Source: Torymus aiolomorphi
Lineage: Eukaryota; Arthropoda; Insecta; Hymenoptera; Torymidae
Direction: 5' to 3'
DNA: 64,000 nt
Assembly (NCBI GenBank): GCA_036365515.1
Contig: CM070873.1
Location: forward strand, 229,911,876 to 229,975,875
Shown here: positions 38,099 to 48,747 of the stretch, in pieces
How the letters are laid out: every line of letters begins with the position of its first letter
Position numbering within the stretch: position 1 is the first letter of the stretch
Made by a program: the position numbers and the translations under genes
The notes under the pieces: generated by a model
Seen by the model: only the letters and a program-made list of their open reading frames with translations
Database searches by the model: none
What the model was told of the DNA's origin: nothing

Positions 38099-38404
38099 TA
38101 CTATTTTTCTGCTCGACGGCGCCGGAAAGCGGCAACTTCGTTTCGCGCAGCGGCTGGGAAGTTGGCGCTTTCCGGTCGGAGGATAGAAAAAAAATTTTTC
38201 AATTTTGCAAATATTTTATATTTTTCACATCTGTATCAAAATTTGTCAACTAAAACAAATCTATAATATGTACGCAAACTCTTCAGAATAAATCAATATA
38301 TTCGTTAAATATGCATTCACCTATATACAACCGTAAAAAAATAAAGACAATCGACATTATTCTGTCATTCATTGAGGAAGTGCACCTCCTCCATCATACC
38401 GAAC

Positions 38405-39637
38405 TCTATATCGTCGGCTGGATGCAAGATTGCCCTATTATATCTCAGCGCCCGATTCAAGAACGCCCTATCTCAAATGAGATTTTTATTTCTCAGATTT
38501 TGTAGTGGCAGCACTGCGCGATTTTAAAATATGGCTTTTATAGGCATCAGATGTGTGTCTAAAATTCTGAAAAAAAATCAGAATTGCTTATTTAACATTG
38601 CCTTTGCTATGTGATTGAAATGAATGCTAATAACAAATAACAGGACGATTTGGCACGCTTATAACAGTTAGTAAGTGTTGTGAATTCCAATAAATATTTA
38701 TAAGTACTTATTTGCATTTATTTGCTTTTTCTGATGGTTCTACGTGAGAAATGGTTTTAGGATACAAAAAAGCAAATAACAGTTAATAACTGTTACCCAG
38801 CGTTACTTATTGTAAATAATCAATTTTAACTGTTATTTATTGTTATTAATAGTTACTATTAATTATTTGAATTTACTAATACTCTCTTGAAAGTATTATT
38901 CTTTAATGTACGTAACTGCTAACAATTGTGAGTGACTGTTATTAATTTTAATTAACAATTTTATGTTAATAGTACTTTTTGGTAGTTAATTATCAATTAT
39001 TATCATAAAATACAACATCATTTAATAAATAATAAATAATAAATAATAACGCAATAATTAATAGTAACTATTAATAACAATAAATAACAGTTAAAATTAA
39101 TTATTTACAATAAGTAACACTGGGTAACAGTTATTAACTGTTATTTGCTTTTTTGTATCCTAAAACCATTTCTCACATGTAACCATCAGAAAAAACAAAT
39201 AAATGCAAATAAGTACTTATAAATATTTATAGGAATTCACAACACTTACTAACTGTTATAAGCGTCCCAAATCGTCCTATTATTATTTGTTATTAGCATT
39301 TATTTGCTTTTATTGACAGTTTTACGAAAAAGTTATTTCGGCCTGGGATGCATGTCTATAGACATAGCTCTAAAAAATAATTAGATCAACTATAATGTTG
39401 AGTCTGATTGATTTAAGGATATAAATTTTTATTACATACCAAAGGCAATGTTAAATAAGCGATTCTGATTTTTTTCAGAATTTTAGACACACATCTGATG
39501 CCTATAAAAGCCGTATTTTAAAATTGCGCAGTGCTGCCACTACAAAATCTGAGAAACAAAAATCTCATTTCAATTATAGGACGTTCTTGAATCCGGCGCC
39601 GAGATAGGGCGATCTTGCATGTAGCAGACGATATGAC
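38405..39637. mobile_element. 1.2-kb palindromic element
   Basis: Arms of about 480-600 bp are inverted copies. The left begins ATGCAAGATTGCCCTATT and the right ends with the complement of ATGCAAGATCGCCCTATC. Matching blocks include AGATTTTGTAGTGGCAGCAC, TAACAGTTAATAACTGTTA and AAATGGTTTTAGGATAC. The right arm has about 120 bp extra (about 39310-39440). The centre, near 38890-39050, is AT-rich. No ORF. A foldback or large MITE; superfamily unknown. Confidence 0.82.
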
Positions 39638-39875
39638 ATATTATCAATCAGCCGGCACGAACCCAGCTCGAGATACACATAATAAGCATTTCACCTCGAG
39701 AACAAATCAGAGCCACTTACAATACATAATACCGTCACTTATATATACCGCAATCCCAAATATCCACACCTATATACCTATATACTACATAGTGTACCCT
39801 CGATGCACCTATATAGCGCCGGTGAATGAAGCGAGGAGAGCGAAATTCGCCGCGGCGAGAGTTGCGCTCGCACTC

Positions 39876-39906
<31 letters not shown>

Positions 39907-39950
39907 CGTGTGCGTGTGCGTGTGCGTGTGCGTGTGCGTGTGTGTGTGTA
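39876..39950. repeat. (TA)n(TGTGCG)n microsatellite
   Basis: AT repeat to 39901, then TGTGCG-like hexamers and TG repeats. Confidence 0.95.
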
Positions 39951-39952
39951 AA

Positions 39953-40138
39953 TTGGTACTTTTGAGGAGATGTAAACCTTTCGCTCAGAGTTCGGACAAT
40001 GTGACTAAAGAAATAATGACCCTCAGGTTACCGACTCTAGGAAAAGGGGGTATAGATTTCTCCTCAAAAGTCGCGATTCGGTCTTTGAGAAATTTGAGGA
40101 GTCTCTTCAAAATGGCAATATCTCTTCAAAAGTACCGA
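39953..40138. mobile_element. 186-bp TIR element (MITE-like)
   Basis: Left end TTGGTACTTTTGAGGAGAT; the right end on the minus strand is TCGGTACTTTTGAAGAGAT, 17 of 19 bases matching. Internal partial copies (CTCCTCAAAAGT, TCTTCAAAA) are present. It directly follows the microsatellite. No coding capacity. Confidence 0.6.
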
Positions 40139-40972
40139 TCTATACGTTGATATCTCTTCTAATATACCAATTGTACGCCCATAACGAGCGCGCAGAATGA
40201 GAAAATCGTCGGTGCCATGTATGCACTACACAGGCGCGCGCGCGGCAGCGGCGCCGGCAAAGGACGCCGGACTTCTAGTCATCGTCGCGCTCGCAGACTG
40301 GAGGAATAAGCGAAAGGCTATAACGCAGGGGACGCCCACGCGCGCGTGTATAATGTATTATGTGAGCGCCGAGGAATCGCAGAACACCAAGCTGTTGCTT
40401 GTATATATAAGCGGATACAGCCAAGTTTTTTGTCGCTGCTAAACGGCTGAACACACGCGCGGTTATCCTCTGATATTCGGTATTGTTCTGCGCTAAGATG
40501 TGACCCACTTTTTTTGGAAATTTTTAGTTTTGTATAGCTGGGATTTGTTGGAAATATGTATGACTCAGAGCTGGCTGTTGAATTATTAAATAGATGTCTC
40601 AAGTTTGTTCAGAATCGAAAACTCGAATACTAATTATATAGTAGATAAGAATAATAAAGAAACATATAAAAAGACGGTATAATATAATCAACATTCTTTT
40701 TTTTCCATTACTATTCAAAATTAACTTTTTCGTTTACTTTATAGATATTGTAAATTAAGCAACTTCTTCATTTGTATATTCAATTTTAAGAAAATAATGA
40801 ATATTAGTGTTAGAAAATCTCATATATAGTCATTATGGATCGAGGGATCACGAATATGGAATTTGATGTGAGTGCCTTCCTCTTTTACGTAAAACTTCGC
40901 GTCTCCTGTCCATTCGAGCTTAAGACTTTTTTTACTAATCATCTCGCTTACTGTCGCATATATCCTCGCGCG
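40139..40972. other. intergenic, no gene seen
   Basis: A CpG-rich block at about 40180-40350 is followed by AT-rich DNA. No feature could be supported. Confidence 0.35.
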
Positions 40973-41150
40973 GTACGAAAAAAAGGCAACTTTGGAGTCA
41001 TAGGCAAAGAAAAGTCATAAACGCTTCTAAGGCGAAGAAAAGCCAATAAACAGCTATACCGTGAAAAAAGTCAGTTTGCGCCTTCCCTGGACGAAAAATG
41101 CCAACTGAAGACATTTCGCGCTAGAAAAAAATCCAATTCTGTTAGCGAAA
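40973..41150. repeat. degenerate ~30-bp periodic array
   Basis: Five to six degenerate units each centre on an A-run flanked by GC-containing ends (AAAAAAAGGCA, AAAGAAAAGTCA, GAAGAAAAGCCA, GAAAAAAGTCA, GAAAAATGCCA), spaced about 28-31 bp. Units are diverged and the spacers differ. Origin unknown. Confidence 0.4.
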
Positions 41151-41557
41151 ATACTTTTACGTACGCATATTGATAAATAATGTTGTATATTATGCTTGTA
41201 AATTTTAATTATCACAATACAATTACTATTAATACTATTAATAAGCGGTACTAGGAATCCCGAATCATTGTACTAATAATTCCATTTTTTTTTTATCATT
41301 GACTTTGAACATTTGTCAAAAGCACTGCAATAATTCGTTTATGAATGATAGTTTACGCGTAATTGTACATTTATTGTGCTACTTACACAGAAAAACTCAG
41401 TGCCGGTCTTACGTATTATGAGACCTGGGGCAAATATTTATTGCGGGGCCTACTTAAGGGGAGCATTTCCCTAATGAAATTCAGAATTGCTTGAAAAAGT
41501 ACAAATATTCTCAAGAAAATACAAATGTATAGCCAAGGGAGTTGATGTATACATAAA

Positions 41558-42410
41558 AACGATTATTTAAATAATTTTTAAACCCAAGAAGGCGGAGGAT
41601 ATGAGGTCCGCGCATGTTAGGGAATTACGTAGACGTGCAACAATAAGCAAGACAATTATTTAAATAATTTTTAAACCCAAGTAGTCGGAGGACGCGAGGT
41701 CCACGCATATTAGGGAATTACGTAGACATGCAACAATAAGCAAGACAATTATTTAAACAATATTTAATCCCAAGTAGGCGGGGGATACGAGGTCCACGCA
41801 TATTAGGAAATTACGTATACATGCATTAATAAGCAAGACTATTATTTAAATAATTTTTAAACCCAAGTATCCGGGGGACGCGAGTTCCAAGCATATAGCG
41901 GAGTTACGTAGACGTGCGACGTAAGCAAGACGATTATTTGAATAATTTTTAAACCCAAGTAGCCCGCGGTCACGAGATTCACGAATATGAAGGAGTCATG
42001 AAGACACAAAATAATAAGCAAAACGATTATTTAAATAATTTTTAAACCCAAGTAGGCAGGAGATATGAGATCCACGCATATTAGGGAATTACGTATACGT
42101 GTAAAAATAAGCAAGACAATTATTTAAACAATTTTTAAACTCAAATAGCCGGGGGATATGAGGTCCATGCACGTAAGGGAGTAATGTAGACATGAAAAAC
42201 TAAGCAAAACGATTATTTAAATAATGTTTAAACTCAAGTAGGCGGGGGATATGAGATCCACCCATATTAGGGAATTACGTAGATGTGCAACAATAATCAA
42301 GACTATTATTTAAACAATTTTAAACGCAAGTAGCCGGGGGATGCGAGATACAAGCATATAAGGGAGTCATGTAGACATGAAAAATAAGCAAAACGCTTAT
42401 TTAAATAATT
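41558..42410 (+). repeat. tandem array, ~9 units of ~92 bp
   Basis: Each unit starts near GATTATTTAAATAATTTTTA and continues with AACCCAAGTAG, a GGGGGA-type core, GAGGTCCACGCATAT and a variable end before AATAAGCAA. Starts lie near 41558, 41651, 41742, 41835, 41927, 42018, 42113, 42206 and 42299. Two end types recur: GGGAATTACGTAGACGTGCA and GGGAGTCATGTAGACATGAA. Confidence 0.85.
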
Positions 42411-42721
42411 TTATTCCCATCTCTACTATAATGGCCCTTTTATAGCCTGACAAGCGCCGCAAAAGTGGCGTCTGGATCCCTCTATAAAGTACTTTATTCC
42501 CGCACATGCGAGAATAATGTAACATAGTCTAATTTTTTACTTTTATGGTGAATTGGGTTAAAACTAACAAAATTATATTACACATTGATACAAAATAACT
42601 TTTTAAATCTATGAAACGGCTACAGTGGATGTGGCCGCTACGAAAAAATACATCTCGCTTCGCTACGCACGCTCGGGCACCCGCGGGAATAATCTGCGAC
42701 TACAGCCCCTCGTTACATAAT

Positions 42722-43450
42722 GTATTATTTAAACCCAAGTACTCGGGGGATGCGAGTTCCACGCTTATTACGGAGTTATGTAGACTTACGACGTAAGCAA
42801 GACTTTTATTTCCAAAATTCTTAACATCTATAACTTGATTCCCTTATATGCGTGGACCCCGCGTCCCCCGGCTACTTGGGTACACAAATTATTTAAATAA
42901 TCGTTTTGCTTATTGTTTCATGTCTTCATGACTCCATTATATTCGTGGACCTCGTGTCCCCCGGCTACTTGGGTTTAAAAATTATTCAAATAATCGTCTT
43001 GCTTACGTCTCGCGTCTACGTAACTCCGTTATATGCTTGAAACTCGCGTCTCCCGGATACTTGGGTTTAAAAATTATTCAAATAATAGTCTTGTTTATTA
43101 ATGCATGTCTACGTAATTCCCTAATATGCGTCGACCTCGTATCCCCCGCCTACTTGGGTTTAAAAATTGCTTAAATAATTGTCTTGCTTATTGTTGCATG
43201 GCTACGTAATTACTTAATATGCGTGGACCTCGCATCCCCCGGCTACTTGGGTTTAAAAATTATTTAAATAATCATTTTCCTTATTTTTTCATGTCTACAT
43301 GACTCCCTTACATGCGTGGACCTCATATCCCCCGGATAGTTTGGTTTAAAATTGTTTAAATAATTGTCTTGCTTATTGTTGCACGTCTATGTAATTCCCT
43401 AGCATGCGCGGACCTCATATCCCCGCCTACTTGGGTTTAAAAATTATTTT
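42722..43450 (-). repeat. inverted tandem array, ~7 units of ~92 bp
   Basis: The same ~92-bp unit as the left array, mostly inverted (CTACTTGGGTTTAAAAATTA followed by TTTAAATAATCGT), running from about 42830 to 43450. One direct-orientation unit comes first, at 42722-42810. A lone diverged unit also lies outside, near 47713-47775. Confidence 0.82.
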
Positions 43451-43967
43451 CTTCATCCCCTAGCCGAAAGTACGGTCTTCCCGGCTCGATTTCGCGACTT
43501 TTGTGGCCGCTCTTTGTTGATCGTTGCGTGGCAACGTCCGCGACAGCGCACGTGTTGTAACCTAAACTATGCTAACTCTTCCAAATGTTATGACAAGAAA
43601 ATCATTTGTAAAATCGGAAAATTGAAAAGATATAGGCGTATTAAATTAATTTTATGTTATTATTAATATATTGAACAATATATTTATAACTCTGATAATC
43701 AATTATGTTCTTATATTGCATACACGCTGTCAGAAAGCTTCTATACATATATAGACATGATGTTTACATTTTGAGTTTCAAGACATGGTGTAACTATATA
43801 CTTATATGTGAAAGTTTTTTGACTCTCATTCTATAATGTACCGCTTATGGGATAGAAAAAGACAAACAGAGGAACCATTGAGAGGTTGTTCTGTAGTTGA
43901 AATGAGTATCAATTAAGTATGTACATATTGTTGGTCCATCATCTCTTTTAAGCATCTTTTGCTAGTG

Positions 43968-44042
43968 TTTTTGATGCCCGCCCCGACCAGCAAAACCGAG
44001 GCGAAGCCTCGGTTTTGCAAAAGTCGGGCGGGCATCAAAAAA
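43968..44042. repeat. 75-bp near-perfect hairpin, GAGGCGAAGCCTC apex
   Basis: Left arm TTTTTGATGCCCGCCCCGAC then CAGCAAAACCGAGGC, three-base turn GAA, and the complementary right arm ending GGGCGGGCATCAAAAA. About 35-bp arms with only a few mismatches. Confidence 0.88.
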
Positions 44043-44196
44043 AAGGAGAAGTCGAGCTTACGCTCCGCGATATGTAAAGTAGCGCTGAAGCAGGCCTTTT
44101 ATACATATGGCCGAGCCGTAGTTAGCAACAAAGAACGCTATTTTACTAATTAATATCAAAACTATATGGGCGTACTTTCGGTGGGGGATGAAGAAA

Positions 44197-44258
44197 AATA
44201 GTATATGACACTTGGCCAGGAAATCCAACTTCCTGGCCTTGTGTCGTAATATACTATT
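44197..44258. repeat. 62-bp hairpin
   Basis: AATAGTATATGACACTTGGC continues as CAGGAA; after a short loop the complement TTCCTGGCCTTGTGTC and TATACTATT follows. It lies just inside the right arm of the 3-kb palindrome. Confidence 0.75.
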
Positions 44259-44815
44259 AAATAATCGTTTTTATGTATACATCAACTCCCTTGGCTATAC
44301 ATTTGTATTTTCTTGACAATATTTGTACTTTTTCAAGCAATTCTGAATTTCATTAGGAAAATCCTCCCCTTAAGTAGGCCCCGCAATAAATATTTTCCCC
44401 ATGTCTCATAATACGTAAGACCGGGGCTGATCATAATGAGTTGTTTTCAGCCGTGGCACTTTAATTGGCCACAAAACCCTACCTGGCTCCTAGACTACTA
44501 CCATAATTAAGATTTTTGTAATTTCCCTAACTTCCCAGCACTTTCTTACTTATGACAATGGTCATAAACTTATAGAATTTATGTTGATGTACCTAGAAGT
44601 AATCCATCAATCCATCTGATCCTATCTCGAAACGGATTAGAGGGACCTTGCATGCCTTAATTATACCTGAGCCAAAGGCAAACCAAAACGGGAAAATAGC
44701 CCTCCCCCCCATTTACTAATGGGAGCAGAAAGGGCATGCAGAGGAGACACCCTAACCCTCTTCCACTAGTAAAGTAGAGGGGGTATTTCCCGACTAGGTT
44801 AGCCTTCCACTCAAG

Positions 44816-44823
44816 TATAAATA
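44816..44823 (+). promoter_or_regulatory. TATA-box-like element upstream of orphan ORF
   Basis: TATAAATA lies in a GC-balanced context about 155 bases before the ATG at 44979. No experimental support; it could be coincidental. Confidence 0.3.
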
Positions 44824-44978
44824 AGGCTCACAAGGGTTTTGAAGATCACATTCAAAATATCTTTTGGCGAGGAAGCATCTAAGTCTAGGAGTATCTTCCA
44901 ACAAAGTACTTACTTGCTACAAGTAACATTGAATCACCGTTAAATTTCAATTTTAGCAGAGTATTTTTAAATTTAGAA

Positions 44979-45452
44979 ATGGAGTTCATCCCATCAATTG
45001 CGACAGAGAAGCGGAAAAGACCGGAGCTTGACGATAATACGATGGGTAGTGAAGGCAAGCATTTAAAAAAGATAAAAACAACGCATGCTCATAAATACTG
45101 TGTGTATACCGAGAGTATCGAAATAGACAAAAAGATTGAAAAGGTCCAAGAAGATTTGGAGCGCTTGAGGGAAAAGCTAGGGATCAAAGGAATACCTGAA
45201 TCATTAACTCTTATGGATAAAATAATTAAAAATAATAGTTGCGTGCGGGCTATTGAGAGTTTAAATCAGATGAATAGACAAATGAACCAGGAATTGTACA
45301 TTTTGGAAATTGAGGGGAGAGAGGCACAGGAAAATTTGTATCAAAAGAGAAAAATATGGTTCAATCAGCAAAACATTATCAAGACACAATGCATATTAGA
45401 AGAAAAAATTGCTATGTTGGAAAAAGAAATCATTAATAATCCAAAAATTTAA
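44979..45452 (+). CDS. orphan 157-aa protein, basic N-terminus and coiled coil
   Basis: Not recognised. The ATG opens a 157-residue frame with N-terminal KRKRPELDD, which resembles a nuclear localisation signal. A long charged helical region (about 45-150) rich in E/K/Q with heptad-like leucines follows (KVQEDLERLREKLGIKG, CILEEKIAMLEKEI). Base composition is more coding-like than the neighbours and a TATA-like box lies upstream. It sits inside the putative hAT-like element, so it may be an accessory or cargo gene of a transposon. Polyadenylation-like AATAAA motifs follow downstream. A fortuitous ORF is less likely at this amino-acid composition but cannot be excluded. Confidence 0.5.
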   Translation: MEFIPSIATEKRKRPELDDNTMGSEGKHLKKIKTTHAHKYCVYTESIEIDKKIEKVQEDLERLREKLGIKGIPESLTLMDKIIKNNSCVRAIESLNQMNRQMNQELYILEIEGREAQENLYQKRKIWFNQQNIIKTQCILEEKIAMLEKEIINNPKI

Positions 45453-45783
45453 CCCATTATTAAGTGGTATAATATGGCTATTGGCGAAGGTCCACTATAA
45501 AATCTAACGCGCCTTGGGCAGAACCTCCTGGATGGTGTGGAATACTGCGGGATCTAATGAACCGGCACAATTTCATTGAAATTCTTCTTGTAATGCTCTT
45601 GTTAACTAATCTGTCGTAGCTATTTAGTATGTGAACAAAAAGCTTTTTTTATTTATTTTGACCAAATTATGTTATTTATAAATAAATTGTTTGAAGTTCA
45701 TTCTGACGCCAGCCATTTATGTTAGTGCAGTTAGTTTTATTTAAAGTATTTTATAGTGTAATTTCATCTGTTTAATAAAAAGT

Positions 45784-45816
45784 CTGGACAAGAGACAAAA
45801 AAGTGTCCGAAACGTC
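45784..45816 (+). ncRNA. degenerate hammerhead-like motif
   Basis: CTGGACAAG, a GACA/TGTC stem with an A-rich loop, then CGAAACGTC. Resembles the hammerhead order CUGAUGA-stem II-GAAAC, but the first core box is mutated. Likely a dead relic or chance. Confidence 0.25.
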
Positions 45817-46348
45817 GCCCACTTAACGTATTTTCAGAGGAACAGTCTTTGTCTCAGGAATGACTTTATATTACAGGAAATTTGTACAGAAAAGTAATAT
45901 ATATATATATATATTTGACAAAAAAAGCAATGAATTTATTGCTATCCCTGAAACCTATTAATACCCGAACAGAAATAAAAACATACGTTCCTGTTACGTT
46001 TGCGTACTTTTTCATACGTTTAGATACGTTTTGGTTACGATTCGGAAATCTGTATATATCGGACACCTATTTCGAAGAGTGAATGGCACGGTCGACTCCT
46101 AGCCTCTTTCTATACTTGCCTTCGAAGCGCTCCCGCGCTCGATGACTCCTGTTAATGGTGAACAAATATAAATAACTTAAAATATAACCAAATGTAATAG
46201 AAACACTAAAATAATAAAAAATTAATAATATTATAAAGCTGCACAAGAGTTCAAGTTTTATAAAAATTAAACATTTCTGTCATGGCCATTAAACGGTATA
46301 GTTTTAGATATATAGAGCTCATATCAGTTCTAATTTAAGTAATGAAGA

Positions 46349-46633
46349 ATGTTACGAAGTAGCAAAAAGAAAATGAGAATGGAAACGAATTTAAGCGGAG
46401 TGGAATTGATGGACATTATAGGTAAAGCAGAGAATGCAAATGAAATTATAAAGCCTATAAAATATGATAAAAGTGTAAGGCTGACTGCAGAGAAAGCGCT
46501 TGCATTGCTTATAGAGGCGAACCTGACAAAAAATGCGTACAATATAATGAGAGCTACTGCATTAGATGCCAACCATGATTTATGTCCGTCATATAAACAG
46601 GTTATTATTCCGAATATTTATAATTATTCTTAA
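46349..46633 (+). CDS. short ORF resembling transposon-associated uncharacterised protein (fragment)
   Basis: A 94-codon plus-strand frame. The segment EKALALLIEANLTKNAYNIM followed by DLCPSYKQV resembles a domain I associate with uncharacterised transposon-derived proteins of insects and cnidarians (ALAL..D.NLT..QY..IR ... YPSY..V). That resemblance is from memory and was not searched. The frame ends soon after, so it is a truncated fragment. Its place within the putative hAT-like element fits a decayed transposase N-terminus. Confidence 0.4.
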   Translation: MLRSSKKKMRMETNLSGVELMDIIGKAENANEIIKPIKYDKSVRLTAEKALALLIEANLTKNAYNIMRATALDANHDLCPSYKQVIIPNIYNYS

Positions 46634-47255
46634 TACTTTTAATCTTAAAAAGTTTAAATAATTTATCATTTGCTCAGTTAAATAATTTTAAAATAAATTA
46701 TAAGCTTAGGAGTGTAGGCTAGGGAAACTACACTAAGAAAAAAGTTGATTTGCCCGTGTGGCTTCCTCAAACTTAATTTGCTTATTCCTTTAATTAATTT
46801 TTAATAACAAAATTTATCATTTTTGCAGCAATTGATGACATAATTATAATTATATTCATTTATGCAGATTAAAAATTATTAATTTTGAAATTATGTATAA
46901 AATATGAATAAAATAATAGGTAAGGTTATTCTCGGATTTTGTGTGTCTCGAGTGTGAGACATTTTTAGAATCAGGCCCCGGGAGCTCTCCCGAATTCCCG
47001 ATGGCCAGTCCAGGCCTGCATCGCGGGGCTCCTGTCAGCGCGAGGCCCGGCGCGACTGCCCTTCTCGCCCCGCCCTAAGACCGGCACTGGTCAAAAACTC
47101 TTAGATAGCCCCGGCCGGTGGCACTGCTGCGTCAAAGGCATGGAAGGCTGCGCTGCGCGTTTGCAGCTTGGAGCCGTTGCTCTTTTTTTCGGATATATCC
47201 GAAAGCGTAATAAACCTGCAATTGCGAGTACACTAAATATACACTATAGTACATT

Positions 47256-47369
47256 ACGATACGTGTGACTTAAGTGGTCCATTATTGCATGGCGCGAGGT
47301 TAGCGCCCGAGCGTAGCGAGGGCGATAATTCACGTCGTGTGATGGGCCACTCAAGTCATAAGTATCGTA
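47256..47369. repeat. 114-bp hairpin with GAGCGTAGCGAG apex
   Basis: Left arm TACGATACGTGTGACTTAAG and GTGGTCCA; the right arm is the complement (GGGCCACTCAAGTCATAAGTATCGTA region). The apex reads GCGCCCGAGCGTAGCGAGGG. Confidence 0.8.
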
Positions 47370-47375
47370 TATTAT

Positions 47376-47656
47376 TTTATTCCCATCTCAACAAATATGG
47401 TCACTTTTTTCCCTGAAAAGCGGGACAAAAGTTAGATTTGTTTCTCACTTTCAACAAATTTAACATTTGCGGGAAATATGGCGATATTTCCCGCAAAAAG
47501 AGGGAAAAGTGGCCATATTTCCTGCAAAAAGAGGGAAATATGGCCATATTTCCCTCTTTTTGCCGGCCGCCGCTCATGTTTACAAACACTCCCCCCATAT
47601 TTCCGTCGGTCCCACTTTCCAAATAAAAAAAGTGGCCACAGTTGAAATGGGAATAA
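47376..47656. repeat. inverted repeat with nested GGGAAATATGGC hairpins
   Basis: The outer arms TTATTCCCATCTCAAC and GTTGAAATGGGAATAA are inverted. The interior has repeated units such as AAAGAGGGAAATATGGCCAT and its complement, forming shorter nested hairpins. A related TTTTATTCCCATCTC end also lies at about 42410. Confidence 0.7.
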
Positions 47657-48014
47657 ATTACTATATGTACTATTTCGCTAACAGAATTCATCAGTTGGCA
47701 TTTTTCATTTACTTAACTCCCTTTTTAGCGTGAACCACGCGTCTCCCGGGTACTATTTTTTTTATAATTACTCTATTCGAGTGGCAAAAATAAATTTTCT
47801 ACTTTTATAAATTTTCAGAATAACTCTTTTGCAAAAGACTAAAGTTATTTACTGTTTTTGGGTTGCGAGATTAAATTTTCTACTTTGACAAAGTAGAAAT
47901 CATGTGTCAAATCTCTTTTGAAAAAGAATAAAATGCATTTTTCACTCTTTCCAGCTGGTGTATCTACTATTTTAAAGTACTCTTCTAAAGGTTTTTCCTT
48001 TGTAAACAAGTAAA

Positions 48015-48231
<217 letters not shown>

Positions 48232-48698
48232 TTTAGAAATCTTTTAGAAACCTTTCTGGAAATCTTTTTGATGGCTTTATGCGCGGACATTCTTATTATT
48301 ATTACTTATATTAGCTTATTACAGACACCTTTTCTGGAAATATTTTTTTCCTTTCATGAAACCTTTCAGATATTTCATTTTATCTGGGTACTAGGATTCA
48401 TTTATAAATATCACGCACCGCCTACTAAAGACTAGTGAAAATCTGTTTTCCACGTACGTGTAGCACTCTCTTGGAAGCAAAATTATCATAAAAAATTTAT
48501 CAATTTTAATTTTTATTGGTTTTAAATTAATTTTTTTCTATTTTTACGAGAAAAATAATTTGTATAAAGGCATTTTTATTGAAAATTATCGATTGTTGTT
48601 ATTCAAATATTTCTAAAAATTTATACTTGTCTATAAATACAATGTTTTATTATATAATTACTTAATGTAAAATGGAATAATATGTATATGAATAAAAA

Positions 48699-48722
48699 AA
48701 GGCCTCCCGCAGTAGCGGGAGG
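48699..48722 (-). terminator. bacterial-terminator-like hairpin
   Basis: A perfect 8-bp GC stem, CCTCCCGC/GCGGGAGG, with a 4-base loop. On the minus strand it is followed by CC and seven T. It has the form of a Rho-independent terminator, but the context is eukaryotic, so function is not implied. Confidence 0.35.
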
Positions 48723-48747
48723 AAAAGTACTTAGTCTCCCGTTATGA

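Larger units (their letters stand above)
41399..44437. repeat. 3-kb palindrome with long inverted ends
   Basis: The first ~180 bp (CCGGTCTTACGTATTATGAG to ACATAAAAACGATTATTT) is repeated inverted at about 44262-44430. Shared blocks include CAATAAATATTT, AAGTAGGCCCC and TTGATGTATACAT. Between them lie two arrays of ~92-bp units in mainly opposite orientation. The structure resembles foldback (FB or Galileo-like) transposons with tandem repeats in the arms. Confidence 0.8.
41399..47092. mobile_element. possible ~5.7-kb hAT-like composite element
   Basis: The left end AGTGCCGGTCTTA is matched inverted at 47077-47092 (TAAGACCGGCACTGGTC). Both sides carry the same 8-bp sequence AAAAACTC (41391-41398 and 47093-47100), as expected for hAT-type 8-bp target duplications. 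The right terminus has four extra bases, so the fit is imperfect. Inside are a 3-kb palindrome with tandem arrays (41399-44437) and two orphan ORFs. No recognisable transposase catalytic region was found, so it is non-autonomous or decayed. Alternatively, only the palindrome is one element and the outer match is chance. Confidence 0.45.

Noticed and set aside
40973..41150. Possible CRISPR-like array
   Set aside because: Units are degenerate with no exact direct repeat, and the locus is eukaryotic.
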